The translations under genes were made by a program, and so were the position numbers. Positions 50,224 through 59,151 of a DNA stretch of 64,000 nt are shown in pieces. Numbering within the stretch: the stretch's first letter is position 1; each line of letters begins with the position of its first letter. The notes beneath the pieces were generated by a model. The model was not told where the DNA came from. It ran no database searches and saw only the letters and a list, made by a program, of their open reading frames with translations. The DNA lies in assembly GCF_003781945.1 (NCBI RefSeq), contig NZ_RJJW01000005.1, positions 240,102-304,101 on the forward strand. Reading direction: 5' to 3'. The DNA comes from Halorubrum sp. CSM-61 (lineage in GTDB: Archaea > Halobacteriota > Halobacteria > Halobacteriales > Haloferacaceae).

Positions 50224-50886
50224 TTAGGCGTCGGGATCGACCCTCGGAAGCACAGTCTCCAGGTACCGACGGATCCCGTTACGGGTGTCGTCGGTCCACT
50301 CGCGGTCGCTGGTCGTCGCCCAGCGTAGCATGCCGCCGGTCGCGAGCGTCTGGAGCGTCGACGCGACCTCCGAAGGGGGGACTGGGTCGTCGATCGCGCC
50401 TGCTCGTTCTCCGTCTCCCGTCTCTCCTTGTACCTCGACCGCCGCCTCCCGGACCGCGCGCTCGAGGAACGAGCCGAACACCCGGTCGCTGCGGTCGAAG
50501 TGGTCGCGGTAGGCGTCGTCGGTCGCGGCCTGCGCACGGAGTTCGACGATGGCGGTCATGAACGGGCCGTCGGGACCGTACTCTCCGGGGATCGAGTCCG
50601 GGTCGGTGGTCGCCGCGACGTAGGCGTCGAGCCGCTCTCGGGGCGTCATGTCGAACGCCCCCTCCGAGACCGACGCCTCGAAGTCGTCGAGCAGGAAGCC
50701 GAGCAGATCGACCAACAGCTCGTCTTTCCCGTCGTAGTGGTGGTAGACGAGCGAGGGGCTCTTGTCGAACTCCTCGCCGATCCGCTTGATCGTGAGGTCG
50801 GCGTACCCGTGCTCACAGAGCGCGCGGAACGCCGCGCCGAGGATGGCCTGCCGGGTGTCGGCCGGCTCCGCGAACGGGTCCTTCAT
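50224..50886 (-). CDS. TetR/AcrR family transcriptional regulator
   Basis: The 220-aa protein has a TetR helix-turn-helix (TRQAILGAAFRALCEHGYADLTIKRIGEEFDKSPSLVYHHYDGKDELL, residues 11-58) and a C-terminal ligand domain with TFGSFLERAVRE-type helices. It is divergent to the S-layer-like and RND genes, and the intergenic region has inverted repeats at 50925-50954. It likely represses both itself and that export module, with a small hydrophobic ligand as inducer. Confidence 0.9.
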   Translation of the reverse strand: MKDPFAEPADTRQAILGAAFRALCEHGYADLTIKRIGEEFDKSPSLVYHHYDGKDELLVDLLGFLLDDFEASVSEGAFDMTPRERLDAYVAATTDPDSIPGEYGPDGPFMTAIVELRAQAATDDAYRDHFDRSDRVFGSFLERAVREAAVEVQGETGDGERAGAIDDPVPPSEVASTLQTLATGGMLRWATTSDREWTDDTRNGIRRYLETVLPRVDPDA

Positions 50887-50924
50887 ACGCGACCTACCTC
50901 ACCCGTGGTTATAGCTCCCTTGAT

Positions 50925-50954
50925 TGAACGTTCATTCAACACGCTTATGTTGAA
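50925..50954. promoter_or_regulatory. Inverted-repeat operators between tetR and the export module
   Basis: TGAACGTTCA (50925-50934) is a perfect palindrome and TTCAAC-N8-GTTGAA (50935-50954) follows it directly. Two adjacent sites suit binding of a TetR dimer pair in the divergent promoter. Confidence 0.6.
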
Positions 50955-50972
50955 AGCGTCCGACACGAACGT

Positions 50973-51059
50973 ATGACTCGATACGACGCGGTCGGCGGAC
51001 GGTCCCCGAAACCCCGCGGCGCCGCGGGCGGCAAGCCCGGTGCCGGAGGGGGGAGATGA
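50973..51059 (+). CDS. Possible 28-aa leader ORF
   Basis: ATG 50973 opens a 28-codon basic Gly-rich frame ending at TGA 51057-51059, overlapping the next ATG (ATGA). A GGAGGGGGG Shine-Dalgarno-like stretch for the next gene lies within it. Leader or chance ORF. Confidence 0.3.
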   Translation: MTRYDAVGGRSPKPRGAAGGKPGAGGGR

Positions 51060-52750
51060 GCCGGTCCGCGCGGGTCGCCACGCTGACGCTGGCGGTCGTC
51101 GCTGCCGGGGCGCTCGTCGCCGGCGTCGCGCTCTCCGGCGCGGCCGCGTCCGGGTCGGGCGACGCCCTCGACCGCGGGGAGGCGGCGTTGGTCGGAAGCG
51201 GCGCGGTCGGCGGCGACGTGCCCGCACAGACGACCGAGAGACAGATCCGCGGCTCGCCCGACCTCGACCTGTACCTCTCACAACGGACCGTTCCGAGCGG
51301 CGCCGACTCGCAGGTAACGGTCGACATCCTCAACACGGGACAGATGGAGATGGGCAACGACCTCGACCCGCGCGTGACGACCGCCCGCGGGCTCACGCTG
51401 GAGGTCGACGACGGCGACGTACCCATCGAGGTGGGCGACGGCACGACGGTGGTCGGCGACGTGCGGACCGACGCGAGCCCCGTCTCCGTCCCGCTCGACG
51501 TCACGGTCCCGGACGACGTGTCGGACGGGCGGTACGAGGTCGAGGTGACCGCCCGCTACCGGTACACCTTCGAGGTGGTCCCGGAGTTCAACAACCACAA
51601 GGACCGCCGCGGGATCGACGACTTCGATCTGACGGTCGTCGTCGACGACGGCGCGCGGTTCGCGATCCTCGACACCGAGACCGACGCGCAGGTCGGCGGG
51701 AGCGGCGACGTGACCGCGACGCTCCGAAACGTCGGCGACGAGGTCGCGCGCGACGCGGTCGTCACCGGGAGCACGACCGGCAGCGGCGCCGTGATCGGAA
51801 GCGACGGCAGCGGCGAGGCGTTCGTCGGAGACTGGGAGCCCGGCGAGAACCGGACCGTGACGTTCGACTCGACGATCTCGCCGGACTTCGGCGGCGGGGC
51901 GTACGCGTTCGTCTCGACGGTCGACTACCGCGACCGCGACGGGATCGAAGAGACCGCGCCCGCCTCGCGGGCGGGCGTCGTCCCGGCCCCCGAGCAGTCG
52001 TTCTCGGTCGAGGACGTGGAGGGCACCCTCGAGGTCGGCTACTCGGGGACCGTCTCCGGGACGCTCACGAACGAGGGCCCGCTCGACGTCGACGACGCGG
52101 TGCTGATCGCCGACCCGCAGAGCCAGCGGGTGAGCCTCGGCGAGAGCCGGTACGCGCTCCCGGAGATCCCGGCCGGCGAGTCGGTCGAGTTCTCCTTCGA
52201 CGCGGACGTGAACGGCAACGCCGACCCCGGACCCCGGCAGTTCCGGTTCACGACCGAGTACGAGAGCGGCGACTCGACGATCGCGGTCGACGAGACCCGG
52301 CGGATCGAGGTCGCGCCGCGCCAGCCCGAGTTCGACCTCGTCGCCGACAACACGACGGTGCCGGCGGGTGAGACCCGGCGGGTCTCCTTCGAGATCACGA
52401 ACCAGCGGCCGGAGACGCTGTCGTCGATCAACGCCGGCTTATACGCCGACAGCCCGCTCTCGGCCCCCAACGACGAGGCGTTCGTCGACGAGCTCGAACC
52501 CGGCGACTCGACGGAGATCTGGTTCGAGGTGTCGGCCGCGCCCGGCGCCAGCGTGGAGACCCACCCGGTCGAGCTCGACTTCCGGTACGACGACGAGCGC
52601 GGCAACGACCGCATCTCGGACGTGAGCCAGTACCCGATCGAGGTGACCGAGCCCACCGACGACGGCGGCTTCCCGATCGGCCCGCTCGTCGTCGGCCTGC
52701 TCGTCGTGGTCGCCGGCGCGGGTGCAGTCGTCTGGTACCGGCGGCGGTGA
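51056..52750 (+). CDS. S-layer-like (COG1361-type) exported protein, putative RND partner
   Basis: The 564-aa protein has an N-terminal signal/anchor (ARVATLTLAVVAAGALVAGV), several Ig/CARDB-like repeats with GEN-RTVTFD and GESVEFSFD turns, and a C-terminal membrane anchor (IGPLVVGLLVVVAGAGAVV) followed by YRRR. These COG1361-type proteins often accompany RND exporters in archaea and may bridge or bind extracellular substrates. It lies 90 nt before the RND gene and has a strong Shine-Dalgarno-like GGAGGGGGG 5 nt before ATG 51056. Confidence 0.85.
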   Translation: MSRSARVATLTLAVVAAGALVAGVALSGAAASGSGDALDRGEAALVGSGAVGGDVPAQTTERQIRGSPDLDLYLSQRTVPSGADSQVTVDILNTGQMEMGNDLDPRVTTARGLTLEVDDGDVPIEVGDGTTVVGDVRTDASPVSVPLDVTVPDDVSDGRYEVEVTARYRYTFEVVPEFNNHKDRRGIDDFDLTVVVDDGARFAILDTETDAQVGGSGDVTATLRNVGDEVARDAVVTGSTTGSGAVIGSDGSGEAFVGDWEPGENRTVTFDSTISPDFGGGAYAFVSTVDYRDRDGIEETAPASRAGVVPAPEQSFSVEDVEGTLEVGYSGTVSGTLTNEGPLDVDDAVLIADPQSQRVSLGESRYALPEIPAGESVEFSFDADVNGNADPGPRQFRFTTEYESGDSTIAVDETRRIEVAPRQPEFDLVADNTTVPAGETRRVSFEITNQRPETLSSINAGLYADSPLSAPNDEAFVDELEPGDSTEIWFEVSAAPGASVETHPVELDFRYDDERGNDRISDVSQYPIEVTEPTDDGGFPIGPLVVGLLVVVAGAGAVVWYRRR

Positions 52751-52840
52751 CCGGATGACGGACCGCACATCCGAGCGCCCTCGCGAGCGCCCCCCGCCGC
52801 TCGGCGACCGATCGCGGTCTGACGGCCGCCGGAGGCGACC

Positions 52841-55339
52841 GTGACCGCCGCCGACCGGCTCGTCGAGCGCGTCGACGAGTTCGTCACCGAGCGGCCGGGC
52901 GCGGTGATCGCCGTCTTCCTCCTCGTGAGCGTCGTCGCCGTCGGCGGGATCGGCGGGATCGAGACGAGCGCGGGCGCCGACCAGTTCACGCAGGACATCC
53001 CCGCCCAGCAGGCGTTAGACGACATCGACGAGGAGTTCGAGACCTCTATCGGCGGGTCGGCCACCGCCGCACAGGTGATCGTCACCGACGACAACGTGCT
53101 CTCGCGGTCGACGCTGTTACGGATCTTGGAGACCCAAGACCGGCTGGAGTCGCGGTCGACGCTCCGGGTGGGATCGACGTCGAGCCACGCCGACGCGATC
53201 GCGCGTCAGCTCGACCCGACCGCGGAGACCGCGGCTCAGCGACGCGACGCTGTCGCTGACGCGACGCCGCGGGAGCTGCGGGCGGCCATCGACGACGCAG
53301 ACGCGTCCGGTGCGATCGAGGCGCAGGTGTCGGTCGACTACAACCCGACCGCCCAGACCGCGGACGCCGCCATCGTCGGGATCACCTACGACGTGCCCGA
53401 CGCGGCGACGACGGCCCGGGTGACGGAGCTGCAGACGCGCAGCGTCGAGGTCGTCGACTCGGTGCCCGGCAACGAGGCCGGCGAGAACGCGATCCTCTTC
53501 GGCGACGGAGTGCTCCAGTCGGAGATCACCGCGCTGCTCGGAGACACCGCGATCATCGTGTTCCCCGCGGCGCTGCTGTTGATCCTGGGCTTCCTCGTGT
53601 TCGCCTACCGCGACCCGATCGACATGTCGATCGGGCTCGCGGCGCTGCTGTTGTCGCTGTTGTGGACCTTCGGGTTCATGGGGTACGCGGGAATTCCGTT
53701 CTCCGACTCGCTGGTCACCGTCTTCCCGCTGTTGCTCGCGGTCGGGATCGACTTCGGGATCCACATCGTCAACCGCTACCGCGAGGAGCGGGGCGAGGGG
53801 CTCGGAATCGCGGCCGCGATGCGGACGACGACCGACCAGCTGCTCATCGCGTTCCTGCTCGTGACGATCACCACCGTGTTCGGGCTCGTCTCGAACGTGG
53901 CCAGCCCCTTCGAGCCCAACCGCGACTTCGGGATCGTCGCCGCCGCCGGGATCGTGTTCACGCTCGTCGTCTTCGGGATCTTCCTGCCCGCCGCGAAGGT
54001 GCTCGCGGACCGCTGGCGCGAGCGGCTCCCGATCCCCGCGTTCGGCACGACCGCGCTCGGCGCGGACGACTCGCGGCTCGGCCGCGTGCTGCGCGTCGGC
54101 GTCGACCTCTCGGAGGTCGCGCCCGTCGTCGTCGTCGCCGTGCTCCTCGTCGGCGGCGCTGTCGGGGGCGCGTACGGAACCGGGGTGAACACGGAGTTCT
54201 CCGAGGAGGCGTTCTTCCCCGACGAGGACCGGCTGGAGACGTACTCGAACCTCCCGGAGCCGTTCGCGCCGACCGACTACACGTTCCTGCGCGTCCTCAC
54301 GCTGTTCGAGGAGGAGTTCGAGCAGGACTTCGTCGGGAGCGTGACGCTGTACGTCGACCAGTCGGTGAGAGACGACGACGCCTTGGAGCTGATCGACCGG
54401 ACCACGCGCAACCCGCCCGACACCTTCGAGACGACTGACGAGCGCCGGGCGGCCTCGACCAGCGTCGTCACCGTCATCGAGGACCAGGCGGCGCGGGACC
54501 CCGAGTTCGCGGCCGTCGTCGAACGCAACGACCGGCTGGGCACGGGGGTGCCCGACCGCGACGTCGACGAGGTGTACGACGCCCTGCTCGACTCCCCGGC
54601 CGAGGGACAGGCCCGCGGCTACCTCGCCGACGACCGCGGGAGCGCGCGGATCGACTACACGATCCGGCCGGGGGTCGACAACTCCGAGGCGGTCGCGGAC
54701 GTGCGCGAGCTCGCCGAGCGCACCCCGCTGGAAGCGGTGCCGACCGGGAGCCTCGTCGTCAACGAGGCCGTGATCGACCGGCTCACCGAGTCCGCGATCC
54801 GGAGCCTGTTCGCGGCGTTCGCGCTCACGGCGATCTTCCTCGCGCTGTCGTACGCGTACCTGGAGGGGAAGGCCGTCTACGGACTCCTCAACCTCGTTCC
54901 CGTGCTGGTCACGGTGGGGCTGCTGGCGGGGTCGATGCGGCTGTTCGACATTCCGCTGACGCCGATCAACGCTCCGATCCTCTCGGTGTCGATCGGGCTC
55001 GGGGTCGACTACACCGTCCACTTCGTCCACCGGTTCGTCGACGAGTACAAGGCGGGCCACCCGATCGACGAGGCGCTGGACATCACCATCGCCGGCACCG
55101 GGGGCGCGCTCACCGGAAGTATGCTCACGACCGTCTGCGGGCTCGGCGTCCTGTGGCTCGCCGTGATCCCCCTCCTGCGGGACTTCGGCGTGCTGCTCGC
55201 GCTGGGCGTGCTGTACGCGTACCTCTGCTCGATCCTGCTCGTCCCCTCGCTCGTCGTCGTCTGGGACCGGTACGGGGACCGAGTCGGGCTGGGGCTCGAC
55301 GGCGGGCTCCGCGAGTCGCCCGGCGAGCGCGCGGACTAG
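52841..55339 (+). CDS. RND superfamily exporter (MMPL-like)
   Basis: The 832-aa protein has 12 membrane helices in two halves, each with a large extracytoplasmic loop and a sterol-sensing-like cluster (FPAALLLILGFLVFAYRDPIDMSIG; FALTAIFLALSYAYLEGKAVYG). The GIDFGIHIVNRYREERGEG and GVDYTVHFVHRFVDEY segments are the helix-4/10 proton-relay regions of MMPL/HAE3 transporters. It exports lipids or hydrophobic compounds by proton coupling. With TetR and the S-layer-like partner it forms a regulated export module. Start is GTG 52841. Confidence 0.92.
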   Translation: MTAADRLVERVDEFVTERPGAVIAVFLLVSVVAVGGIGGIETSAGADQFTQDIPAQQALDDIDEEFETSIGGSATAAQVIVTDDNVLSRSTLLRILETQDRLESRSTLRVGSTSSHADAIARQLDPTAETAAQRRDAVADATPRELRAAIDDADASGAIEAQVSVDYNPTAQTADAAIVGITYDVPDAATTARVTELQTRSVEVVDSVPGNEAGENAILFGDGVLQSEITALLGDTAIIVFPAALLLILGFLVFAYRDPIDMSIGLAALLLSLLWTFGFMGYAGIPFSDSLVTVFPLLLAVGIDFGIHIVNRYREERGEGLGIAAAMRTTTDQLLIAFLLVTITTVFGLVSNVASPFEPNRDFGIVAAAGIVFTLVVFGIFLPAAKVLADRWRERLPIPAFGTTALGADDSRLGRVLRVGVDLSEVAPVVVVAVLLVGGAVGGAYGTGVNTEFSEEAFFPDEDRLETYSNLPEPFAPTDYTFLRVLTLFEEEFEQDFVGSVTLYVDQSVRDDDALELIDRTTRNPPDTFETTDERRAASTSVVTVIEDQAARDPEFAAVVERNDRLGTGVPDRDVDEVYDALLDSPAEGQARGYLADDRGSARIDYTIRPGVDNSEAVADVRELAERTPLEAVPTGSLVVNEAVIDRLTESAIRSLFAAFALTAIFLALSYAYLEGKAVYGLLNLVPVLVTVGLLAGSMRLFDIPLTPINAPILSVSIGLGVDYTVHFVHRFVDEYKAGHPIDEALDITIAGTGGALTGSMLTTVCGLGVLWLAVIPLLRDFGVLLALGVLYAYLCSILLVPSLVVVWDRYGDRVGLGLDGGLRESPGERAD

Positions 55340-56364
55340 TCGCTCGTCGGTTCCTCGGCCCCGTCGACGCGCTCGGGTTCCTTGACGCGTTCGGGGACCT
55401 CGTCCCGCGCGCGCCGCGACTGCGCCTTCCCAGCGAGCACCGCCGCGACGTAGACCGCGACGGCGACGAGGACGATGGTGCCGCCGGCGGTCGTGTTGTA
55501 CCGGAACGACAGCGTGATCCCGACGAGCACGGCGATCTGTGCGAGCACGACGGACGCGAGCAACGCCTCGCGGAACCCGCGCGCGAGCTGGGCGGCGGCC
55601 GCGACGGGGACGACTAACATTGCGGCGACGAGGATGACGCCCATGATCTGCATCGCGCCGACGACGACGAGGGCGGTCAGCGTCGTCATCAGGCGGTTGT
55701 ACCAGGGGACGTTGACGCCGGCGACGCGGGCCGCGGTCTCGTCGAAGGTCACGTACAGCAGCTGTTTGTACGTCACCGCGACGACCAGCGCGACGACCGC
55801 GAAGAGGACGACCAGCAGGACGGCGTTCTCCCGCGAGACCGTCGAGAGGTTCCCGAACAGGTACTGGTTGATGCCGACCGCGAGCCCGCCGGTGTTCAGG
55901 CTGATGAGGACCGCGCCGAGGGCGAACCCGGTCGAGAGCACGATCGCCATCGACACGTCGTTGTACGCGTCGGTGGTCTCGGAGATCAGCTCGATCGCCA
56001 AGGCGGCGATCACGGCGACGACGATCGCCGTGACGTACGGGGAGATCCCGGTGCCGAGAAGCGAGTTGACGAACAGCCCGATCGCGACGCCCGCGAACGC
56101 GGTGTGTGCGAGCGCGTCGCCGATCAGTGCGAGCTGGCGGTGGACGAGGAACGTGCCGATGAGCGGCGCCATCACCGCGATGAGCGCGCCCACGAGGAAC
56201 GCGTGATGCATGAACACGTACTCCAACATCGCGATCCCCAGCTTCTCCCCGAGCCAGCCGAGCCCGTCGCTCCACAGCCCGACGAGGCGAGCGAGGAGGT
56301 CGTAGGGGGCCGAGAGGAGAGGGACGGAGGCGACCGCTGCGGGCGGGAGGGGAGCGGCGATCAC
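55336..56364 (-). CDS. znuB: Zinc/manganese ABC transporter permease
   Basis: The 342-aa protein is a family 9 (ZnuB/MntB) ABC permease: about eight helices with FMHHAFLVGALIAVMAPLIGTFLVHRQLALIGDALAHTAFAG in the front, the LARGFREALL coupling region and a terminal charged tail. It forms the membrane channel with the ATPase (overlap 4 nt) and the lipoprotein receptor. A preference for zinc versus manganese cannot be told from this protein. Confidence 0.92.
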   Translation of the reverse strand: MIAAPLPPAAVASVPLLSAPYDLLARLVGLWSDGLGWLGEKLGIAMLEYVFMHHAFLVGALIAVMAPLIGTFLVHRQLALIGDALAHTAFAGVAIGLFVNSLLGTGISPYVTAIVVAVIAALAIELISETTDAYNDVSMAIVLSTGFALGAVLISLNTGGLAVGINQYLFGNLSTVSRENAVLLVVLFAVVALVVAVTYKQLLYVTFDETAARVAGVNVPWYNRLMTTLTALVVVGAMQIMGVILVAAMLVVPVAAAAQLARGFREALLASVVLAQIAVLVGITLSFRYNTTAGGTIVLVAVAVYVAAVLAGKAQSRRARDEVPERVKEPERVDGAEEPTSD

Positions 56365-57140
56365 GTGACGATCCCCCCTTCCTCGCGCCGCACGTTCGTC
56401 CCGTACGCGCGGCCGAGCGCGTCGCTCTCGGCGAACGCGACCGGGTCGCCGTCGAAGTACACCTCGCGGTTGAGACAGACGACCCGTGAGGCGTGTTCGA
56501 CGACGGCGCCGATGTCGTGTTCGACGAGGAGCACGGTCATCCCGTCGGCGACGAGCCCGTCGAGGAGCTCGAAGAACGCCTCGACCGACTCGGCGTCGAC
56601 GCCGACCGTCGGCTCGTCCAAGACGAGCAGCTCCGCCTCGCCGGCGAGCGCGCGGGCGATGTAGGTCCGCTGGCGCTGGCCGCCGGAGAGCGCGGTGATC
56701 TTGCGGTCGGCGAGGTGCTCGATCCCGACCGTCCGGAGCGCCTCGCGGGCGTGTTCGCGGTCCTCGGCGGTCACCCGACCGAACCCGGCGCGCGGGAACC
56801 GCCCCATCAGGACGACCTCGCTCACCGTGATCGGCATCCGCTTCTCGTCTTCCGTCACGTCCTGCGCGACGTAGCCGACGCGCTCGCGCTCCGCGAACGC
56901 CCGGGCCGGGTGTCCGAGCAGCTCCGCGGACCCAGAGTCGGGCTCGTGGAGCCCCAAGAGGAGTCGGAGCAGCGTGCTCTTGCCCGAGCCGTTGGGGCCG
57001 ACGATCCCGACGTACTCGCCGCGCTCGACGCGGATATCGACGCCCTCGACGACCGGGGCCGCGGCGTAGCCGAAGGTCAGGCCTCGGGCCTCGACGAGCG
57101 GACCGTCGTCGGCGTCGGTCGGTACCGATTCCCCGTTCAT
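56361..57140 (-). CDS. znuC: Zinc/manganese ABC transporter ATP-binding protein
   Basis: The 259-aa ATPase has Walker A GPNGSGKST (about residues 49-57), the signature LSGGQRQRTYIAR, Walker B LLVLDEPTVGVD and the H-loop LLVEHDIG. It belongs to the metal-uptake ABC family and powers the adjacent permease. It overlaps znuA by 4 nt and znuB by 4 nt, so the three genes form a tight operon. Confidence 0.95.
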   Translation of the reverse strand: MNGESVPTDADDGPLVEARGLTFGYAAAPVVEGVDIRVERGEYVGIVGPNGSGKSTLLRLLLGLHEPDSGSAELLGHPARAFAERERVGYVAQDVTEDEKRMPITVSEVVLMGRFPRAGFGRVTAEDREHAREALRTVGIEHLADRKITALSGGQRQRTYIARALAGEAELLVLDEPTVGVDAESVEAFFELLDGLVADGMTVLLVEHDIGAVVEHASRVVCLNREVYFDGDPVAFAESDALGRAYGTNVRREEGGIVT

Positions 57141-58216
57141 GGCTCGAAGTTACGCCCGTGGTCGGCGAACGTCACGTCCTCCGGGTCGTCGACGCCGAGC
57201 AGGATCCGGAACGTGGGGAGGTTCACCTCTCGGGCGATGTCGAAGTACCCCCACCCGCGCTCGACCCACGACTCCGCGGTTCCCGCGTACGGCGTCACGG
57301 GGTAGTACGCCTCCACGTCGGTCTGTTCGAGCAGCTGGCGCGCCGGGCGGATCGGCTCGAACACGGCGGCGCCGATGTGCTCGATGCCGTGCTCGGCGAT
57401 CGCGTCCTGCGCTCGCTGCATGTCCGCCGGCCGCACGTCGTCGTTCGCCGCGAGGTTCACCACCAGCGGTTCGATCGTCGCGTCGTACCGCTCGGCGAGG
57501 TACGCGAACGCGTTGTGCGCGGCCAGGAACGCCACGTCGCGCTCGGCCGCGTCGAAGGCCGCCTGCCACTCCTCGTCGAGCGCGTCGAGCTCCTCGGCAA
57601 GGGCGGCGGCGTTCTCCCGGATCGTCGCCTCGTGGTCCTGATCGACCGCGGTCAGCCCGTCGGCGATGTTCTCGACGGCGCCCTTCGCGCGCTGCGGGTC
57701 GAGCCAGAAGTGCGGGTCCTTCGCCCCCTCGACGGCCTCCTCCTCCTCGTCGAGCGAGTCGGCCAGCGGGATCAGGTCGACTCCAGCCCGGGCGTTGATG
57801 AGTTCGGTCTCGGTCGATTCGGCCGCGAGCGCGTCGATCGCCCGGTCGACCCACGGCTGGAAGTCGGGGCCGACGTGGACGAGGGCGTCGGCGTCGGTGA
57901 TCCGGCGCTGGATCGACGGGTCCGGCTCCCAGCCGTGGCCGTGGAGCCCGGTCGGAACGAGGTTCTCGACCGCGACGTCCGTCCCCTCCGCGAGCGAGTC
58001 GGCGAAGTCGTAGAACGTGAAAAACGAGGCGACGACGGTGTGTTCGGCGTCGTCGCTGTCGCCGGTCCCGTCGCCGGTGTCGTCGCTGTCGTCGGCCGAG
58101 CCCGCGTCGGCCGCGTTCCCGGTGCAACCGGCGAGCCCTCCCGCGAGAGCCCCCGCGCCGATCGCGGCGAACCGACGCCGGGAGACGTTCGAGGAACTGT
58201 TCGCGTCCGTGTACAT
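57137..58216 (-). CDS. znuA: Zinc/manganese ABC transporter substrate-binding lipoprotein
   Basis: The 359-aa cluster A-I binding protein has a Tat lipoprotein leader (VSRRRFAAIGAG, lipobox LAGC) and the metal-site regions TGLHGHGWEPDPS, KDPHFWLDPQRA and FLAAHNAFAYLAERY. A flexible acidic loop DEEEEAVEGA takes the place of the His-rich loop of bacterial ZnuA. It captures Zn or Mn outside the membrane and docks on ZnuB. The promoter has a TATA-like GTATAATATAC and an upstream DtxR-type palindrome. Confidence 0.93.
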   Translation of the reverse strand: MYTDANSSSNVSRRRFAAIGAGALAGGLAGCTGNAADAGSADDSDDTGDGTGDSDDAEHTVVASFFTFYDFADSLAEGTDVAVENLVPTGLHGHGWEPDPSIQRRITDADALVHVGPDFQPWVDRAIDALAAESTETELINARAGVDLIPLADSLDEEEEAVEGAKDPHFWLDPQRAKGAVENIADGLTAVDQDHEATIRENAAALAEELDALDEEWQAAFDAAERDVAFLAAHNAFAYLAERYDATIEPLVVNLAANDDVRPADMQRAQDAIAEHGIEHIGAAVFEPIRPARQLLEQTDVEAYYPVTPYAGTAESWVERGWGYFDIAREVNLPTFRILLGVDDPEDVTFADHGRNFEP

Positions 58217-58237
58217 ACCACTGTTTAGCGAAGGAGC

Positions 58238-58248
58238 GTATATTATAC
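58238..58248 (-). promoter_or_regulatory. TATA box of znuABC
   Basis: GTATATTATAC on the plus strand (GTATAATATAC on the minus strand) is centred about 27 nt before the znuA ATG, consistent with a leaderless transcript. Confidence 0.55.
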
Positions 58249-58266
58249 TTCTGGTCGAATAAAAAG

Positions 58267-58282
58267 ATTAGATGAGTCTAAT
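58267..58282. promoter_or_regulatory. DtxR/SirR-type palindrome upstream of znuABC
   Basis: ATTAGA-TGAG-TCTAAT is a perfect inverted repeat (TTAG...CTAA). DtxR-family metalloregulators bind TTAG-N6-CTAA-like sites. It lies about 20 bp behind the TATA box of znuA, in the spacer shared with the divergent SHOCT gene. I infer metal-dependent control of uptake. Confidence 0.6.
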
Positions 58283-58351
58283 TCTCTCGCAGTCGGGTCC
58301 CGTTCTGAACCGCCGACACGACTTTGTCTCCCGGCGTGGACCGGTACGTCG

Positions 58352-58816
58352 ATGGCGGACTCCTCCACGCGCGAGCGGTTCAGGCGGAACGCGAGCGAGA
58401 TCGCCTCCACCGTGGTGACGGGGACGTGGCTCGCGGCGCTCTTCCTCGGCGTCGAGTGGTGGCTCCCGCTGATGCTGTTCGGCTACATCGTCGTCGTGCC
58501 GGTGGTCGCGATGCTGTTCGGCGAGGACGAGGAGTCGGAGCGGATCGACGGCGACCCGGCGACGGGGTGGGAAGCGGACGGGGAGAGGGAACGCGAGAGC
58601 AGACGAGAGACGGACCGGATCGCGGACGGCGACACCGCCGACGCGCTCGACCGGCTTCGGGCCCGGTACGCCGAGGGCGACCTCACCGACGAGCAGTTCG
58701 AGCGGAAGCTCGACCGGCTGCTGGAGACGGAGACGCCGGAAGACGCCGCGGAGTACGTCGAACGGGGCCGCAGAGTCGAATCGGACCCGGAGCGCGACGT
58801 CGAGCGCGACCGCTGA
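58352..58816 (+). CDS. SHOCT-domain membrane protein
   Basis: The 154-aa protein has two membrane helices (about residues 14-36 and 38-56), an acidic linker and a C-terminal SHOCT motif (DALDRLRARYAEGDLTDEQFERKLDRLL, about 94-122). SHOCT domains mediate oligomerisation. Function otherwise unknown. It is transcribed away from znuABC. Confidence 0.8.
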   Translation: MADSSTRERFRRNASEIASTVVTGTWLAALFLGVEWWLPLMLFGYIVVVPVVAMLFGEDEESERIDGDPATGWEADGERERESRRETDRIADGDTADALDRLRARYAEGDLTDEQFERKLDRLLETETPEDAAEYVERGRRVESDPERDVERDR

Positions 58817-58905
58817 GCCGGACGGACGGATCCGGGCCGGCGGCGATCTCGGTCGGCCGAAGCGCGAACCTCAAGCTTCAATGCGCGCGGTCGATTTCAC
58901 GGTGT

Positions 58906-59151
58906 ATGAGCGACCAACAGCTTCGCAAGGAGGCGCACGACCTCGACGTCACCGTCTGGGTCGGGAAACACGGTGTCGACGCGGTCGTCGACGAGACGGC
59001 CGACCAGCTCGACGACGCCAAGCTCGTGAAGGTGAAGTTCCTCCGAGCCGCGCGCGGCGGAACCACGACCGAGGAGCTCGCCGCGGAACTCGCCGAGGCG
59101 GTCGACGCGGACCTGATAGAGACGCGCGGGAACACGGCGGTGCTGCACTGA
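58906..59151 (+). CDS. CRM-domain (YhbY-like) RNA-binding protein
   Basis: The 81-aa protein is a single CRM domain: LRKEAHDLDVTVWVGKHGVDAVVDE, with the G-x-x-G loop GKHG, then KLVKVKFLRAARGG. YhbY-like proteins bind pre-50S ribosomes or structured RNA. Start ATG 58906. The stop TGA overlaps the ATG of the MscS gene (TGATG). Confidence 0.88.
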   Translation: MSDQQLRKEAHDLDVTVWVGKHGVDAVVDETADQLDDAKLVKVKFLRAARGGTTTEELAAELAEAVDADLIETRGNTAVLH

